From positions 4,119,001 to 4,183,000 of the forward strand of contig NZ_CP069396.1 in the NCBI RefSeq assembly GCF_016887565.1: DNA of 64,000 nucleotides, read 5' to 3'. The stretch comes from Archangium violaceum. GTDB lineage: Bacteria > Myxococcota > Myxococcia > Myxococcales > Myxococcaceae. Each line of letters opens with the position of its first letter. Position 1 is the first letter of the stretch. The notes under the pieces are model-generated. The model did not search any database and was not told where the DNA came from. It saw only the letters and a list, made by a program, of their open reading frames with translations. This document shows positions 1-8,699 of this stretch, piece by piece. The position numbers and the translations under genes are program-made.

Positions 1-1731
1 GTCCTTGATGTGCTTCGCCTCGTGACCAAAGCTCTTGACGGCCTCCCCCAGGGAGGAGAGGCCTTTTTCTGTAAATGTGATCACCGGTCGTCCGCGTGCA
101 TCTCTGATGAGGGCACCGTTCGCATCACGCGAGACCCAAGCATAAATCGTCGAAGGATCGACGCCAGCCTTCTTGAGGGACTCCAACTCCGCCTTCGTTA
201 CTTTGCGAAGACGGTACCCGGATGGGCTCACGCCCGCATTGCCCAGAACGATGCGCAGTCGCTTGAGCGTCACGGGTCCCGTGCTTTCTACCTTGCCACC
301 GCGGCGCAGGATCCGGCTCAGGCCCAGTTCCTGTTCGGCGGCGCGGAAGACGCGGTTGTCCGCCTCCACCTGGCGCAGAATTCGCTGGAGTCGAGCAACC
401 TCTTCGGCAGTCAGCTTCCCACCAGCCTTGAGCGTCGCCTGCCACCTCTCGACATTCGCTGCTTCGGCGCTCTGCTTTTCGGCGGCGCGTAGGAGAGCAA
501 TCACCTCCTCCTCACTGCGCCCGAGCTTCGCGGCGACCTTGGCCACGTTTGCGCCGGTCCGCGATACACCCTTGGCCAGGATTCCCGCGGCAACGGGCAA
601 GAGGGCCGCGAGCCCGGCAATCACTCGCTCCCCAGCGGATAGCTTGTCACCAAAAATCGAATACTCGGTGACTGCTTCACCCAGGAGGACAATCTCTCCG
701 ATGACTGGAATCGAGGTGATGGCGATTTCCCATGTCGTCTTCGATGAGAATATGTCACCCAGGAAGTCGATGAAGTCGTCTGGCTTGCGGCGTGGAGCCC
801 AGTTGCCTTGGTATTCGTACTTCCATGCGTCGTTCTGGATGAAGTGAAAGCCGAACTTGCTGACGTTTCTGTTGTCGTACGTCGTGAAGTCGTACTCGCG
901 GGTGATGTTGCTGGAGCTGAACGAGACCCGGATGGAGAAGTCGGGCTTCCCGTCGTTGTTCAGGTCGAAGGTCCACACCGTCGCTTGCTTTTCGGGTAGC
1001 CGCTCAAGGTCGATGGGATCGAAATTCGCGCGGTTCCCGAGATGTATCGTCTGCGTAAATGGCGCCGCCGGCACACTCCAGGTGCCCATCGTTTTCCATC
1101 GTTCATCCCGGTCGACTTCCCGGCCCTTGCCGTCCCAGTACTTGGGCTGCGATTGGTAGGCGCGAGAGTAGTCGGCCGGCGAGACCACAACGCGCACGCT
1201 GGCGGTTGTCGTGACATCGGGGAGCAGCTCGAACGAAACGACGAATGCGTCCTGCCCAACGTTGATGACGAAGTCACTCTGCTTTTCTGGACGCGCCTTC
1301 GCCATGGTGGCGACCGCAGGTGAGGACATGACTTGCGGCAGCAGAACCGTCGTTTCAGTGGAGCGCGTTTGCCCGACGCGGGCGGACCCGATGAGCTGTC
1401 CGCTGGAAACACCTTCTGGCGCGGATGGAAGGTGCGATTGCGACAGGCTCGCGACTTCGTTCGTTCGCCGCAGGGCCACGAGCTGCCCGTTCGAGAAGGC
1501 TCGCAGGACGTACGCGCGGACGCTGTTCCGATCCGTCAGACGTGACTGGGGGGCTCCCGTGGCGGCGGCCATCTCTTCGAGTTGCCAGTCGCGCAGACCT
1601 TCGGTCCCGCTGCTCAGAGTGAAGAATGAGCGCAGCTCGCTCGGATTCCGGGCCCGAGCCCGTTCTTCCGGTGTGAGTTCCCCCTGGTGGATGATGACCG
1701 CTTGCCGCGTGTACCAGCGTTTGTGCGACAT
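1..1731 (-). CDS. Polymorphic-toxin-like protein, C-terminus cut by window edge
   Basis: An open minus-strand frame runs from an ATG at 1731 off the left edge, at least 577 residues. A purine-rich RBS (GGGAGAGAGG) and an in-frame stop just upstream fix the start. There is no signal peptide. Residues about 335-390 (IPVIGEIVLLGEAVTEYSIFG and the hydrophobic stretch after it) resemble the pre-toxin TG region that precedes C-terminal toxin domains. A Lys/Glu-rich helical stretch follows. The last visible residues contain HEAKH, an HExxH zinc-protease signature. Known of the family: such proteins end in a variable toxin, usually with a downstream immunity gene, which would lie left of this window. 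The HExxH toxin assignment is inference. Confidence 0.8.
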   Translation of the reverse strand, partial: MSHKRWYTRQAVIIHQGELTPEERARARNPSELRSFFTLSSGTEGLRDWQLEEMAAATGAPQSRLTDRNSVRAYVLRAFSNGQLVALRRTNEVASLSQSHLPSAPEGVSSGQLIGSARVGQTRSTETTVLLPQVMSSPAVATMAKARPEKQSDFVINVGQDAFVVSFELLPDVTTTASVRVVVSPADYSRAYQSQPKYWDGKGREVDRDERWKTMGTWSVPAAPFTQTIHLGNRANFDPIDLERLPEKQATVWTFDLNNDGKPDFSIRVSFSSSNITREYDFTTYDNRNVSKFGFHFIQNDAWKYEYQGNWAPRRKPDDFIDFLGDIFSSKTTWEIAITSIPVIGEIVLLGEAVTEYSIFGDKLSAGERVIAGLAALLPVAAGILAKGVSRTGANVAKVAAKLGRSEEEVIALLRAAEKQSAEAANVERWQATLKAGGKLTAEEVARLQRILRQVEADNRVFRAAEQELGLSRILRRGGKVESTGPVTLKRLRIVLGNAGVSPSGYRLRKVTKAELESLKKAGVDPSTIYAWVSRDANGALIRDARGRPVITFTEKGLSSLGEAVKSFGHEAKHIKD

Positions 1732-1964
1732 CGAGAGCCTCTCTCCCTAGGACGGAGACGATACTCAAGAGTACCGTGCGTAGGAAGAACGGGGCTGCGG
1801 TGCGTCTGAGCGAACACCCGCGCCAGAGCCGCTGCCTCGTCTGGCTCGTTCCTGCAGGTCACGCAGCACTTCCACTCGCTGTGCCGGACGGCGTCTTCGT
1901 GCCGCAGGAGGCGGCAACGCTTCGAGGCATTGCCGCCGCCCACACATCCATGAGTATGCGTAAC

Positions 1965-2852
1965 TCAATAGGTCCTGCAGCAAATGGCTTGGGCTCGCAC
2001 GGTCGCTGTCTCAGTGGAGGGGCCAGAAACGATGCACACGTAGGCCTCCCTCCCTTCGCTTGAGGAGATGCTCGCCGCGGTACCGGCCGTAGCACTACCC
2101 ACGATAAAACATGCTCCGCCGGTGACGATCTCACCGGTATCACAATAAGCCCATGAGCCCGCCGAGTAGTATTTGGCCTTTGAATCCGCTCCGACACGCC
2201 GGGTACAACCGGCGAAGCCTCCTCTGGGACCCTCAGGTCCTTGGAGACCCTTCTCTCCGTTGCACAGGTACTTCGTCAGAGTCCAGTCGACCTCGGAGAT
2301 ATCGAGTACTCCGTTACGGTTGGCGTCAGCGCCCAATTCCAGTTTCGTGCCGCCCGCAGCGCAGTTCGTTCCTGCAGACTCGGGGGTGGTTTTTGCCAGG
2401 GTTGCCAGTCCTTCGGGAGCTTGAGGACCGGGTACACCCTGTGGACCCGCCGGGCCCGGCTCCCCCTTGTCTCCCTTCGGCCCTTGAGCCCCCAAAGTGA
2501 GCTCAAAAGCATCCATCTGGGTGGACTCCGAGCCGGCTGATACCGTCAGGCGATATGAACCAGGCTGGAAGATGGGGGCTTCGGCAACCACAAAACCGCT
2601 CGCGTTCTGCCGGATCAATAGCGTAAACCCAGCCAACTGCACGGTCGGCGCGGAAGTGCCGAAGTTTTGACCATAGATGTAGAGGAAGAGCTTCCCTTCC
2701 ATCGTCTTATACTCAACCTCGACATTCTTGACGTCGAGTTGCTGAGGGCTCGTCTGGGCGTGAGCCACTCCAGACTCAAGAAGACCCAACAACATGCCGC
2801 TAAAGGCTATGGACCTGGATACAATTCTTCCGACGCGGGAATAACGTTTCAC
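1965..2852 (-). CDS. Secreted collagen-like repeat protein
   Basis: About 295 residues from a GTG at 2852. That start gives a basic n-region, a hydrophobic core (IAFSGMLLGLLESG) and an AHA|Q cleavage site, so it is preferred over the longer frame that opens at 2966. The mature protein has an IPT/TIG-like beta domain (about 20-100), a short collagen-like Gly-X-Y run (GPKGDKGEPGPAGPQG), a Ca-binding-like loop (DANRNGVLDISEVD) followed by YLCNGEKG and more Gly-Pro repeats, then a Cys-containing C-terminus. This is typical of exported myxobacterial collagen-like proteins. The ligand is unknown. It stands alone between the toxin-like gene and the aminopeptidase. Confidence 0.75.
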   Translation of the reverse strand: MKRYSRVGRIVSRSIAFSGMLLGLLESGVAHAQTSPQQLDVKNVEVEYKTMEGKLFLYIYGQNFGTSAPTVQLAGFTLLIRQNASGFVVAEAPIFQPGSYRLTVSAGSESTQMDAFELTLGAQGPKGDKGEPGPAGPQGVPGPQAPEGLATLAKTTPESAGTNCAAGGTKLELGADANRNGVLDISEVDWTLTKYLCNGEKGLQGPEGPRGGFAGCTRRVGADSKAKYYSAGSWAYCDTGEIVTGGACFIVGSATAGTAASISSSEGREAYVCIVSGPSTETATVRAQAICCRTY

Positions 2853-3104
2853 TGGATGAGCTCGATTGTTTGGTATGTTTGGAATGAGAACGTGTTCGGT
2901 CGGGAGACCAGCACTTCCTCGTCTGGGCCTGTCAAGAATGGACTTGCAGCAACACGGGCCATCCAAGTGTGGACAAACTCTACCGTTGGACTTGAGACGT
3001 TGTCTCGGGCAGGAAGTATAAGCTCAAGCCAGCCATGAAGGCTCGCTGAGATGGCATTCAACCAGCCGGGACCCGAATGGCTCCTTGGCTCCTGCGCTCT
3101 CCGG
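2853..3104. other. Non-coding region upstream of the collagen-like gene
   Basis: Together with the terminator to its right this gap has no convincing gene. It is somewhat AT-richer than its surroundings and probably carries the promoter of the collagen-like gene. No clear sigma-70 or sigma-54 box was recognised. Confidence 0.5.
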
Positions 3105-3143
3105 AAAAACAAAAAGGCTCCAGGTTTCTTGGAACCCGGAGCC
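3105..3143 (-). terminator. Rho-independent terminator of the M1 aminopeptidase gene
   Basis: Read on the minus strand, GGCTCC/GGAGCC outer arms with an inner GGTTTC/GAACC pairing form a stem of about 10 bp with one mismatch. A TTTTTGTTTTT tract follows at once. It lies 30 nt after the aminopeptidase stop codon. Confidence 0.85.
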
Positions 3144-3173
3144 CTGAAGATTGGAGCGTGTGCTGACTCACGG

Positions 3174-4928
3174 CTACGCGCGATTGAGGATGGACTCGAC
3201 GGCCGCCTGCGCGATGGGGTGGTAGCGCTCGCCGTAGCGCTTGAAGAGGCCTCGCGCGATGCCCTTGCCCTCGGGGGTGGCCACCAGCGCTCCGTAGAGC
3301 GGCTTGAGGTACTTCATCCGTCCCACCTCGCCCAGGAAGGCCTCGGTGCGGCCCAGCGCCGGCTCCCAGCCCGCCTTGAGCGCCGCCGCCAGCCACGACA
3401 CCAGCACCTCCGAGTTCTGGCTCTTCGTCAGATGGAAGCGCTCGTCCAACTGCCGGAACACGTCCCGCGACGTCCCCTGCGGCAGCCACTCGATGAAGAG
3501 CTGCCACTCGGCCGGGGTCCAGTCCTTCACCTCCTCGGCCGACGGCACCTTGCCCTTCGTCTGCCCCATGCGCTCCAGCCGCTCCGAGCGCGGCACTGGC
3601 GCCCCCGCCGGGATTCCCGGCTTGCTCAGGTACGTCTCCGCGTCCACCTTCGCCAGCGCCCCCGGCAGGTGCTTCTCCACGAACGCCGTGAACTGCTCCG
3701 TGGTCAGCGCCTGGAAGCGGTGCGCCTCCAGGTAGCGCCTCAGGAAGCCGTCGAAGGCCGACCGGCCCACCGCGTCCTCCAGCGCCCTCAGGAACAGGTA
3801 GCCCTTCTCGTACGGCACCTGGGAGAACGCCTCGTCCGGATCCACCCCGTTGAGGTGCGTGCGCAGCGCCGTGAGCTGCGGATGGGCCCGGAAGTGGTGC
3901 ACGGCCTCCTCCAGCGCCCGCCGGCCCAGAGCCGAGTGCAGCTGCGCCACGTCCGCCCCGTACAGCGCTTCGATGATGCGCCGCTCGGCGAACACCGTGA
4001 AGCCCTCGTTCAGCCAGAAGTGCTCCGCCGACGCGTTCGTCACCAGGTTGCCCGTCCACGAGTGCGCCAGCTCGTGCGCCACCACGCTCACCAGGCTCTT
4101 GTCCCCCGCCAGCAGCGTCGGCGTCAGGAAGGTGAGGCGCGGGTTCTCCATTCCCCCGTACGGGAACGAGGGCGGCATCGTCAGCAGATCGAACCGCTCC
4201 CAGTCATACGGCCCGAAGAGCTCCTCCGCCGCCCGCAGCATCGCGTCCACGTCCTCGAACTCCTCCGCCGCCGCCTCCAGCACCTCGGGCTCCGCCCAGA
4301 CCCTCGAGCGCGGCCCCAGCTCCTTGGCCGCCAGCCTGCCCACCGCGAACGCCAGCAGGTACGGCGGAATCGGCTGCGGCATCTCGTAGCGCTCCACCGC
4401 CTCCACCCCGTGCTCCTCCCGTCCCGTGAAGCCCGCCGCCATCACCGCCTTCAGCTCCTTGGGCACCGTCAGCTCCGCCCGGTACCGGATGCGGATTCGC
4501 GGCGTGTCCTGCACCGGCACCACCGAGCGTGCGTGGATCGCCTGGCACTGGCTGAACAGGTACGGGTACTGCCCTCCCGACGTCTGCGCCGGCGTCAGCC
4601 ACTGCAGCGCGCTCGCCTGGGGGGACGTCCGGTAGCGGATCGTCAGTTGCTTCGTCCCCGGCCGCAGCTCCACCCTCAGGCGGCTGCCGAGGATGGGTTC
4701 CGGCGGCGACACCAGGAAGGGCAGGGGCTTGCCCTCGGCGTCCACCACCGAGCGCACCTCCAGCTCCCGCGTGTCCAGGTCCAGGGGGCCCGCCGAGGCC
4801 TCCTTCAGGGTGAGGGTCGCCTCCGCGTGCAGGCGGCGCGTTCGAAAGTCCACGCGCGCCTTCCAGGTGAGGGTCTCGGTCTCGGGCTGCGTGTCATCGT
4901 TGTACGAGTGGGGATCGAGTCGGGCCAT
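3174..4928 (-). CDS. M1 family zinc aminopeptidase
   Basis: 584 residues from the ATG at 4928 (an upstream in-frame ATG at 5018 would add 30 poorly supported residues). M1/leukotriene-A4-hydrolase-like layout: N-terminal beta domain, exopeptidase motif PYGGMEN near residue 256, zinc site HELAH near 284 with the third ligand in NEGF near 306, then a C-terminal helical domain. It should remove N-terminal residues from peptides, probably in the cytoplasm since no signal peptide is visible. All catalytic motifs are intact. It is transcribed divergently from the fad operon and followed by a strong terminator, so it is monocistronic. Confidence 0.93.
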   Translation of the reverse strand: MARLDPHSYNDDTQPETETLTWKARVDFRTRRLHAEATLTLKEASAGPLDLDTRELEVRSVVDAEGKPLPFLVSPPEPILGSRLRVELRPGTKQLTIRYRTSPQASALQWLTPAQTSGGQYPYLFSQCQAIHARSVVPVQDTPRIRIRYRAELTVPKELKAVMAAGFTGREEHGVEAVERYEMPQPIPPYLLAFAVGRLAAKELGPRSRVWAEPEVLEAAAEEFEDVDAMLRAAEELFGPYDWERFDLLTMPPSFPYGGMENPRLTFLTPTLLAGDKSLVSVVAHELAHSWTGNLVTNASAEHFWLNEGFTVFAERRIIEALYGADVAQLHSALGRRALEEAVHHFRAHPQLTALRTHLNGVDPDEAFSQVPYEKGYLFLRALEDAVGRSAFDGFLRRYLEAHRFQALTTEQFTAFVEKHLPGALAKVDAETYLSKPGIPAGAPVPRSERLERMGQTKGKVPSAEEVKDWTPAEWQLFIEWLPQGTSRDVFRQLDERFHLTKSQNSEVLVSWLAAALKAGWEPALGRTEAFLGEVGRMKYLKPLYGALVATPEGKGIARGLFKRYGERYHPIAQAAVESILNRA

Positions 4929-4977
4929 GGGGGCAAATACCTTACCCCCCACCGGCCAACACGGGGGACCCAAGAGT

Positions 4978-4999
4978 CGGTTGACTTTTGAGTCAACCG
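4978..4999. promoter_or_regulatory. Inverted repeat, candidate operator for the fad operon
   Basis: Perfect 9-bp arms CGGTTGACT and AGTCAACCG with a 4-nt spacer, lying in the 117-nt divergent region 47 nt before fadB. The size and symmetry fit a TetR/GntR-type dimer site, and fatty-acid oxidation operons are often controlled this way. The left half contains TTGACT, so it may also overlap a -35 element. The regulator is not in the window. Confidence 0.55.
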
Positions 5000-5045
5000 G
5001 CGCAATGTCTCCTGCCATCCTTTTTCAAATCGGGAGCCTCTTTCG

Positions 5046-7436
5046 ATGACGACGCGGATCCGCAAAGTGGCAGTTCTGGGCGCGGGCGTGATGGGCAGCG
5101 GCATCGCCGCGCACCTGGCCAACTCGGGCGTGCGCGCTCTGCTGCTGGACATCGTGCCCCCCAAGGCCGGGCCCGGCGAGGACACGGCCTCCAAGGCCTT
5201 CCGCAACAAGTTCGCCGCCGGGGCCTTGGCCAACCTGCGCAAGCAGAAGCCCAGCCCCATCGTGTCCGAGCAGGTGCTCTCCTTCATCGAGGTGGGCAAC
5301 TTCGACGACGACATGGCCCGCATCGCCGAGTGCGACTGGGTCATCGAGGTGGTCAAGGAGGACCTGGCCGTCAAGCAGGCCACCTTCGCCAAGGTGGAGC
5401 AGCACGCCCGCAAGGACGCCATCGTCAGCTCCAACACCTCCGGCCTCTCCATCCAGGGCATGCTCCAGGGCCGGGGCGCCGAGTTCCGCAAGAACTTCCT
5501 CGTCACCCACTTCTTCAACCCCGTCCGCTACATGAAGCTGCTGGAGCTCGTGGCGGGTCCGGAGACGAGCCCCGACGTGGTGAAGGCCGTCCACCGCTTC
5601 GGCGAGGAGGTGCTCGGCAAGGGCATCGTCTACGGCAAGGACACCACCAACTTCATCGCCAACCGCATCGGCACCTACGGGATGATGCGCACCATCTCGG
5701 AGATGCAGAAGGCGGAGCTGTCCATCGAGGAGGTGGACAAGATCTTCGGCCCCGCCATGGGCCGCCCCAAGTCCGCCGTGTTCCGCACCGCCGACATCGT
5801 CGGTCTGGACACCTTCTCCCACGTGGCCAAGAACTGCTACGACACGCTCACCCAGGACGAGGAGCGTGAGGTCTTCGCCGCCCCCGAGTTCCTCCAGAAG
5901 ATGGTCGCCAAGGGCATGCTCGGCGACAAGAGCGGCGGCGGCTTCTACAAGAAGGACAAGAGCAGCGGCGGCAAGGACATCCTCGCGCTGGATCTCAAGA
6001 CGCTCGAGTACCGGCCCCAGGCCAAGGTGCGCTACGAGTCCCTGGGCGCCGCCAAGGACGTGGAGAACGTGCGCGAGCGCGTCGCCACCGTCCTGAACGG
6101 CCAGGACAAGGCCGCCAAGTTCGCCGAGCGGATCACCCTCGACGTGCTGGCCTACTCCAGCCGGCGCATCCCGGAGATCGGCGATGACGTGGTGAACGTC
6201 GACCGCGCCATGCGCTGGGGCTTCGGCTGGGACATCGGGCCCTTCGAGACCTGGGATGCCTACGGCGTGAAGAAGGGCCTGGAGCGCATGAAGGAGCTGG
6301 GCCTCAAGCCCGCCGCCTGGGTGGAGCAGATGCTCGCCTCCGGCCGCACCTCCTTCTACGGCGTGGAGAACGGCAAGGACACCTACTGGGACATCCCCTC
6401 CAAGTCCGTGAAGGTGGTGCCGGAGAACGCCCGCACCTCGCGCGTGGAGTACCTCAAGCGCGGCAACAAGAAGATCTCCGGCAATGACTCCGCCACCCTG
6501 TGGGACATGGGCGATGGCGTGACGCTGCTGGAGTTCCACTCGAAGATGAACTCCATCGACGATGACATCATCTCGATGATGAACACGGCCCTGGACGAGA
6601 CGGAGAAGAACTTCCGCGGCCTCGTCATCGGCAACGATGGAGGGAACTTCTCGGCGGGCGCCAACATCATGGCCATGCTGATGGCCGCCAAGAGCGAGGA
6701 GTTCGAGGCCATCCGCAAGATGGCCGGCGCCTTCCAGGCCGCCAACCAGCGCATGCGCTACAGCCCCGTGCCCGTGGTGACCGCGCCCTTCAACCTCACC
6801 CTCGGCGGCGGCGCCGAGGTCACCATGGGCGGCAACGCCGTCCAGGCCTCGGCCGAGCTGTACATGGGCCTCGTCGAGGTGGGCGTGGGCCTCATCCCCG
6901 GCGGCGGCGGCACCATGCAGCTCCTGCGCAACGTGTACGGCCCGTACTCGGCGGACAAGGACTTCGACGCGTTCCCCTTCATCAAGAAGGTGTTCCTGTC
7001 GATCGGCACCGCGAAGGTGGCCACCAGCGCCGAGGAGGCCCGGGAGCTGGGCTTCCTCACGGCCAGCGATGGCATCAGCGCCAACCGCGACTTCCTGCTG
7101 TCGGACGCCAAGCAGCGGGTGCTCGGCCTGGCCAACGCGGGCTTCCGCCCGCCCCGGCCCAGCCGCTTCCGCCTGCCCGGGCCCAGCGGCTTCGCCACCA
7201 TCGACATGATGCTCTACGACATGGAGCTCAACGGGCAGGTCTCCGCCCACGACCGGAAGATCGCCCAGAAGCTGGCGCGCGTGCTCACCGGCGGCGACAC
7301 CAGCCCCTCCGTGCTCCTCACCGAGGAGCGCCTGCTGGAGCTGGAGCAGGAGTCGTTCCTGAGCCTGATCGGCGAGGCGAAGACCCAGGACCGCATGATG
7401 CACATGCTCGAGAAGGGCAAGCCGCTGCGCAACTGA
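5046..7436 (+). CDS. fadB: 3-hydroxyacyl-CoA dehydrogenase / enoyl-CoA hydratase
   Basis: 796 residues. The NAD-binding motif GAGVMGSGIAAHLANSG (residues 10-26) opens the dehydrogenase domain, with the HFFNP catalytic-His region near 150 and a C-terminal dehydrogenase domain to about 400. An enoyl-CoA hydratase/crotonase domain follows (NFSAGANI near 535, GGGAEVTMGG near 586, IPGGGG). The order (dehydrogenase first, hydratase last) matches FadN-type proteins rather than E. coli FadB, which has the reverse order. It performs the hydration and NAD-linked oxidation steps of beta-oxidation. The thiolase gene follows 88 nt downstream, giving a fadBA-type operon. Confidence 0.93.
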   Translation: MTTRIRKVAVLGAGVMGSGIAAHLANSGVRALLLDIVPPKAGPGEDTASKAFRNKFAAGALANLRKQKPSPIVSEQVLSFIEVGNFDDDMARIAECDWVIEVVKEDLAVKQATFAKVEQHARKDAIVSSNTSGLSIQGMLQGRGAEFRKNFLVTHFFNPVRYMKLLELVAGPETSPDVVKAVHRFGEEVLGKGIVYGKDTTNFIANRIGTYGMMRTISEMQKAELSIEEVDKIFGPAMGRPKSAVFRTADIVGLDTFSHVAKNCYDTLTQDEEREVFAAPEFLQKMVAKGMLGDKSGGGFYKKDKSSGGKDILALDLKTLEYRPQAKVRYESLGAAKDVENVRERVATVLNGQDKAAKFAERITLDVLAYSSRRIPEIGDDVVNVDRAMRWGFGWDIGPFETWDAYGVKKGLERMKELGLKPAAWVEQMLASGRTSFYGVENGKDTYWDIPSKSVKVVPENARTSRVEYLKRGNKKISGNDSATLWDMGDGVTLLEFHSKMNSIDDDIISMMNTALDETEKNFRGLVIGNDGGNFSAGANIMAMLMAAKSEEFEAIRKMAGAFQAANQRMRYSPVPVVTAPFNLTLGGGAEVTMGGNAVQASAELYMGLVEVGVGLIPGGGGTMQLLRNVYGPYSADKDFDAFPFIKKVFLSIGTAKVATSAEEARELGFLTASDGISANRDFLLSDAKQRVLGLANAGFRPPRPSRFRLPGPSGFATIDMMLYDMELNGQVSAHDRKIAQKLARVLTGGDTSPSVLLTEERLLELEQESFLSLIGEAKTQDRMMHMLEKGKPLRN

Positions 7437-7489
7437 GGCGGCGGCGTTACGGGTTGTTCCCACGTCATCCAGTGATTCGAGACTTTGAA

Positions 7490-7510
7490 GCCCGGGGTTG
7501 CTCCCCGGGC
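7490..7510 (+). promoter_or_regulatory. Hairpin next to the fadA ribosome-binding site
   Basis: A perfect 8-bp stem GCCCGGGG/CCCCGGGC with a 5-nt loop ends one base before the GAGGAG RBS of fadA. It has no T-run. It may stabilise or tune the downstream message or act as an RNA-processing site; its role is inferred from position only. Confidence 0.5.
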
Positions 7511-7524
7511 GAGGAGACAGACAG

Positions 7525-8697
7525 ATGCCCGGTCGAGTCGTGATTGCCAGCGCGGTGCGCACCCCGTTCACCCGCGCGCACAAGGGAGAGTTCAAGGACA
7601 CCCGGCCCGACACGCTCGCGGCCCTCGCCATCAAGGAGGCCGTCAAGCAGGTCCCCGGCCTGAAGCCCGAGGAAATCGAGGACGTCATCCTCGGCTGTGC
7701 CATGCCCGAGGCGGAGCAGGGGATGAACGTGGCCCGCAACGCCGCGCTCCTGGCCGGTCTGCCGGACACCGTTCCCGGCATGACCATCAACCGCTTCTGC
7801 TCGTCGGGCACGCAGTCCATCGCCCAGGCGGCGCAGGCCATCAAGGCGGGGATGATCCAGGTCGCCATCGCCGGTGGCACCGAGTCCATGACCATGGTCC
7901 CCATGGGCGGCAACAAGGTCAGCGCCAACCCGGAGATCATGGAGAAGTTCCCCGAGGTCTACACCTCCATGGGCGCCACCGCGGAGAACATCGCCTCGCG
8001 CTACAGCGTGTCGCGCGAGGACGCGGACAAGTTCGCCTACGAGAGCCAGCGCCGGGCCGCCACCGCCCGCGAGCAGGGCAAGTTCAAGGAGGAGATCTTC
8101 CCCGTCACCACCACCGTCTATGACGAGGAGGGCAAGGCGCAGCAGGTCACCGTGTCCGTGGACACCATCCTGCGTCCGGACACCACGTTCGAGGGTCTGG
8201 CCAAGCTCAAACCCGCCTTCAACCAGAAGGGCGTGGTGACGGCCGGCAACGCTTCCCCGCTGACCGATGGCGCTGCCGCCGCGGTGGTGATGAGCGAGGA
8301 GAAGGCCCAGCAGCTCGGCGTGAAGCCGCTCGGCTACTTCCTGGACTACCAGGTGGCCGGCGTGCCGCCGGAGATCATGGGCGTGGGCCCCGTGCCCGCG
8401 GTGAAGAAGCTGCTGGCGAAGAACAACCTCAAGGTCGAGGACATCGACGTCTTCGAGCTGAACGAGGCCTTCGCGGCGCAGGCGCTGCACTGCATCCGCG
8501 AGCTGGGCATCCCGATGGACAAGGTGAACCCGAACGGCGGAGCCATCGCCCTGGGTCACCCGCTGGGCGTGTCCGGTGCGCGTCTGGTGGGCACCATCCT
8601 GCGCGAGCTCAAGCGCCGCAACGGCCGCTACGGCGTGGTGACGATGTGCATCGGCGGTGGCATGGGCGCCGCGGCGCTCATCGAGCTGGCGAAGTAG
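7525..8697 (+). CDS. fadA: Acetyl-CoA acyltransferase (3-ketoacyl-CoA thiolase)
   Basis: 390 residues from the ATG at 7525, preceded by GAGGAG. Thiolase fold with all catalytic residues: nucleophile Cys92 (NRFCSSGTQ), His345 (ALGHPLGVSGAR) and Cys375 (CIGGGMGAA). It cleaves 3-ketoacyl-CoA to acetyl-CoA plus a shortened acyl-CoA, the last step of beta-oxidation, and should form the complex with the upstream fadB product. Acetoacetyl-CoA thiolase is the alternative function, but the pairing with fadB argues for beta-oxidation. In myxobacteria this pathway also feeds lipid-body use during development. Confidence 0.94.
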   Translation: MPGRVVIASAVRTPFTRAHKGEFKDTRPDTLAALAIKEAVKQVPGLKPEEIEDVILGCAMPEAEQGMNVARNAALLAGLPDTVPGMTINRFCSSGTQSIAQAAQAIKAGMIQVAIAGGTESMTMVPMGGNKVSANPEIMEKFPEVYTSMGATAENIASRYSVSREDADKFAYESQRRAATAREQGKFKEEIFPVTTTVYDEEGKAQQVTVSVDTILRPDTTFEGLAKLKPAFNQKGVVTAGNASPLTDGAAAAVVMSEEKAQQLGVKPLGYFLDYQVAGVPPEIMGVGPVPAVKKLLAKNNLKVEDIDVFELNEAFAAQALHCIRELGIPMDKVNPNGGAIALGHPLGVSGARLVGTILRELKRRNGRYGVVTMCIGGGMGAAALIELAK

Positions 8698-8699
8698 GT

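Noticed and set aside
5025-7940. 971-codon minus-strand frame opposite fadB
   Set aside because: Composition is Leu/Gly/His-biased shadow coding; the plus strand encodes an unmistakable two-domain beta-oxidation enzyme.
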